From: Trichopria drosophilae | Lineage: Eukaryota; Arthropoda; Insecta; Hymenoptera; Diapriidae | Direction: 5' to 3' | NCBI GenBank assembly: GCA_030407085.1 | Contig: CM059586.1 | Coordinates: 82,829,501-82,893,500 of the forward strand | DNA length: 64,000 bases | Part shown: positions 61,440 to 64,000 of the stretch, in pieces | Numbering within the stretch: the first letter of the stretch is position 1 | Layout of the letters: every line of letters begins with the position of its first letter | Translations under genes and position numbers: made by a program | The notes under the pieces: model-generated | What the model saw: the letters and a program-made list of their open reading frames with translations, nothing else | The model's database searches: none | Told to the model about the DNA's origin: nothing

Positions 61440-61925
61440 AATATGTTGATACCTGGAATTTAGAAGTACTTTCATTCTCCGTGCACATAAATTACATGAC
61501 ATTTAATCAAATTAGTGCTGGGGATGAAAACATTTCTGAGGAAGAACAATTACTTAGTCCGATAGATATAGCCAACATGTTCAAGATAAGCCCAAAAAAG
61601 TTGAACTGAATGAAGGTGTTTTAAATATTGTTGAAAAATCGTTAGAAGACATGAAGAAATATCACGACAACGTAAGCTAACTAATGTCATATGTTTGGAT
61701 AATATCTTGGTTTTTAGTCCTTTCTACGAAGCTTGTTGTTAACATATAAACGAGACTTATTATTTACTGCATTATGTTGGTTTTATGCTAAATCAGGAAA
61801 AAAGTAAACTAATACCTTCTCAATCCTGTACTTTTCTTGGTTTCATATTCGATTCAACATGTTTGACATTAAATTTTAGAGACAGAGAAGTTGAAAGCAC
61901 TAAAATGAAGTCGTTTTAACTATGA
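61440..61925 (+). pseudogene. DIRS-type retrotransposon remnant, reverse transcriptase piece
   Basis: The frame from 61689 reads ICLDNILVFSPFYEACC, a stop, then HYVGFMLNQEKSKLIPSQ and CTFLGFIFDSTCLTL. The YLDD-like box followed by a LGF-x-x-N-x-EKS...P-x-Q...-LGFIIDS block is the pattern of DIRS/Ngaro-type reverse transcriptases. The preceding 61510-61610 (ISEEEQLLSPIDIANMF) may be a gag-type piece. Stops show that it is dead, and no tyrosine recombinase is seen. Confidence 0.7.
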
Positions 61926-62340
61926 AAAGAATACGTTTATTTCTAGAGAAGTTAAATTAGATCTTAACTGGCGGTTAGACGGGGGGGTTCGTCCTGTACG
62001 GCGAGAAATACTTTTTCCATAATTTTTTTCGAAGATACTGTAAGATTATAATGTAATTAAATTATTTTTTGAGACGATTCTGGAAATTTCCTGCCGACGA
62101 ATTACTTCTTGATAATTTTCAAAAAATATTCTTCAAACGTTGTTTTATAATGCTACATTAATTAGAATTTAAATACATTACCCGTATCTTATCAAAAAAT
62201 TATCGAAAAACTGTCTTTATCGAAAGACCGAATCACGGGGTATATTCACAAATGAAATACGGCTCATGGCAATTGAAAAGACAATGGAATGACACTGCAT
62301 ATTAAATGCCTAGAATTATGAGCATCGTTACTTATGGTTG
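61926..62340. other. No gene seen
   Basis: AT-rich DNA between the retrotransposon remnant and the 122-bp repeat. Confidence 0.4.
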
Positions 62341-62523
62341 TATTATGTTGTATCCGCCATTTTGAATTTCAGTAATTTAACGACAAATTCGTGATCAGCG
62401 ACCCAAAAGCCCCGATATACCGATTTTTTTAAAAATCGAAACATTTCGAAAATTTTCGTCCGCCATATTAGATCCCATATTTAGAATTTCGTAAAATTGA
62501 CGTCAGATTTGTGATCAGTCACT

Positions 62524-63600
62524 CCCCAAGTAAAAAAATTATGAATAAATTATACATAATTTATACATAATCATCCATGTATAGATTATGTATAGAATTG
62601 AACATGCATGATCTATACATAATCTATACATAAGATATGCAAATTAAAGAAAAGACCAAAATTTCCACGAAACGATTTCGCGAAGCGAAACGACGAATCG
62701 TCGACAAAAATGAGGTATATTTTATTGAAACCATCGAAATTTGACTTCATCACTGATGTCATTTAATCACAGGCCACAATTTCTGGATCGTCGTGAATTT
62801 TCACGTGACACTAAAAAAATTATACTTACAATGTAGAAGTGGAAAATTACATTTGACTATTATTTATTTAATGATTTTATTTAATAATTTAGTTAGTCGT
62901 TTCATTATGACGTACTTTTATGGAGGTTCGACCGATGCTGTCAGAAAAATTTGCACATTTTAAAAACCAACATGCCTTAGCAACCGCGTTACTAACGATA
63001 CAATGAAAAGAAGAAGAACGTGATTTATTTTTGACAGTTTCGGACGAACCTCCACTATAGCAGGAAATCAGGAATATTACAAAAGAGAACTACATTATCA
63101 AATAAATTAAAAATAAATAATAGTAAAATTTGATTTGTTTCATTGTGTTATTGGTTTCTTTCGGATTTGGATTTTCTGATTTGAATCTGCTGACGATTTT
63201 CATGGCGATATTTGATAGTTCCTGATAATACAGGAAAATGTGGTCAGCGGACATTAGTTTTGAAGTGGGATGTCGGTGAGAGTTTTATTTTTAATGAAAT
63301 GTTCCATTTTTTCATGTGCCTTTAATTTTAGATTTCTTTGTTCCGTTACTTGAAATTTCAGACTCAGGTTGCAGAATCATTAGATGAAATGTATTTATTT
63401 TTCAGACACAGAAATTGGTTAAATAAAACTTATTATTATTAGTACATTACATTTTTATAATTATTATTTTTAATATACATTTTGTGTTTATTATGTATAG
63501 ATTATGTATAGATTATGCATGTTCAATTCCATATACAATCTATATATGGATGATTATGTATAAATTATGTATAATTTATTCACAATTTTTTTACTTGGGG
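62524..63600. mobile_element. TIR element with 105-bp inverted ends
   Basis: Opens ccccaagtaaaaaaatta and closes with the complement; about 105 bp of strongly matching ends built of tatacataat units. Interior AT-rich, non-coding except for a nested small MITE. Target duplication unclear (act/tct). Confidence 0.85.
62931..63054. mobile_element. Nested 124-bp MITE
   Basis: Ends tggaggttcg / cgaacctcca, with further pairing (ctgtcagaaaaattt / attttt-gacagt). Lies inside the 62524-63600 element. Confidence 0.7.
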
Positions 63601-63720
63601 TCTAAAAACCCCGATATACCGATTTTTATAATATACCGAAACATTTTTAAATTTTGTATCTGCCATTTTAAATTTCGCAAATTCGTCATCCAATTAGTGA
63701 TTAGCGATATAAATAACTTT

Positions 63721-64000
63721 TAATTTTTTAGTTAAATACATTTTCAATATCCAACATTATGCACAATTATGTTTAAACGACTTACTTGGTTATTTCAGCT
63801 CAATTTTCACTTTTCTATGACACGCGTGTGTCACTTTAGAACGAATAGAATCACTTCACTGGACTGCACTGAAGTTGGTATTACAAGATGGTAATAGTAA
63901 GAAGCTCGAAACTTTACTAAGCTCCGGCAGCTAGCGTTTGAACTTAAATACTGTACATCGTAGGCCCCTAATTATATAGATAAAAAGTGATAATCGGAGG
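63721..64000. other. No gene seen
   Basis: AT-rich end of the window without recognisable features. Confidence 0.4.

Larger units (their letters stand above)
62341..63720. repeat. 122-bp repeat array split by a TIR element
   Basis: Units with gtatccgccattttgaattt and cgtgatcagcgacccaaaag; spacing near 62350 and 62472 is again 122 bp. The array stops at 62523 and resumes at 63601 in the same unit (taaaaaccccgatataccga). Confidence 0.75.

Noticed and set aside
1..64000. mir-10 or mir-993, expected near insect Hox3/Dfd
   Set aside because: I looked for accctgtag-type and ctaccctgtag-type seeds on both strands and found none with a hairpin.
1..64000. tRNA, rRNA or CRISPR features
   Set aside because: No cloverleaf with a ggttcgaatcc-type arm, no rRNA blocks, and no regularly spaced identical repeats with unique spacers.

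Overview
This is AT-rich, intron-containing animal DNA, almost certainly from an insect. It is a homeobox locus of the Hox3/zen type embedded in a large mass of transposable elements. The strongest call is a two-exon zerknuellt (zen)-like gene on the minus strand near 60-61 kb, with a complete ANTP-class homeodomain. The insect order cannot be fixed from the sequence; a hymenopteran would fit, but this is only an impression.

A second homeobox lies on the plus strand near 45 kb, convergent with zen. It keeps the hydrophobic core of an ANTP-class homeodomain and a phase-1 intron just before it, as zen has, but it has lost Asn51, Gln50 and Arg5, the usual DNA contacts. I read it as a fast-evolving zen-derived 'special homeobox'. 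At 31.7-35.4 kb lies an unrecognised small spliced gene whose penultimate exon is present three times in tandem (807-bp period), all copies in phase with one shared last exon. A broken, unrecognised gene lies at 17.1-18.4 kb (minus).

Region by region: 0-8.5 kb holds tandem repeats, a dead LINE RNase H piece and a nest of foldback elements (Helitron-like copies, two long palindromic MITEs, a 3.7-kb foldback). 8.5-16 kb is mostly unannotated AT-rich DNA with one 1.26-kb palindrome and a (GT)n-bearing element. 16-19.6 kb is a duplicated segment, one copy of which contains the broken gene. 20.5-26 kb has a TA-flanked element and a dead jockey-type LINE that was itself invaded. 26-35 kb is a patchwork of inverted and direct copies of one repeat family around the triplicated exon. 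35-43 kb is AT-rich DNA with MITEs. 43-45.4 kb is the divergent homeobox gene. 46-51 kb holds several tandem repeats. 51.8-57 kb is a three-level nest of elements with an intact Tc1/mariner-type transposase at its centre. 57-61.2 kb is the zen gene and its 3' flank. 61.2-64 kb holds a DIRS-type reverse transcriptase remnant and a 122-bp repeat array split by a TIR element.

No tRNA, rRNA, CRISPR array or operon was seen. The two homeobox genes and the triplicated-exon gene are the only cellular genes I can support; most of the remaining structure is mobile or repetitive DNA. All splice models are read from the sequence without transcript evidence.
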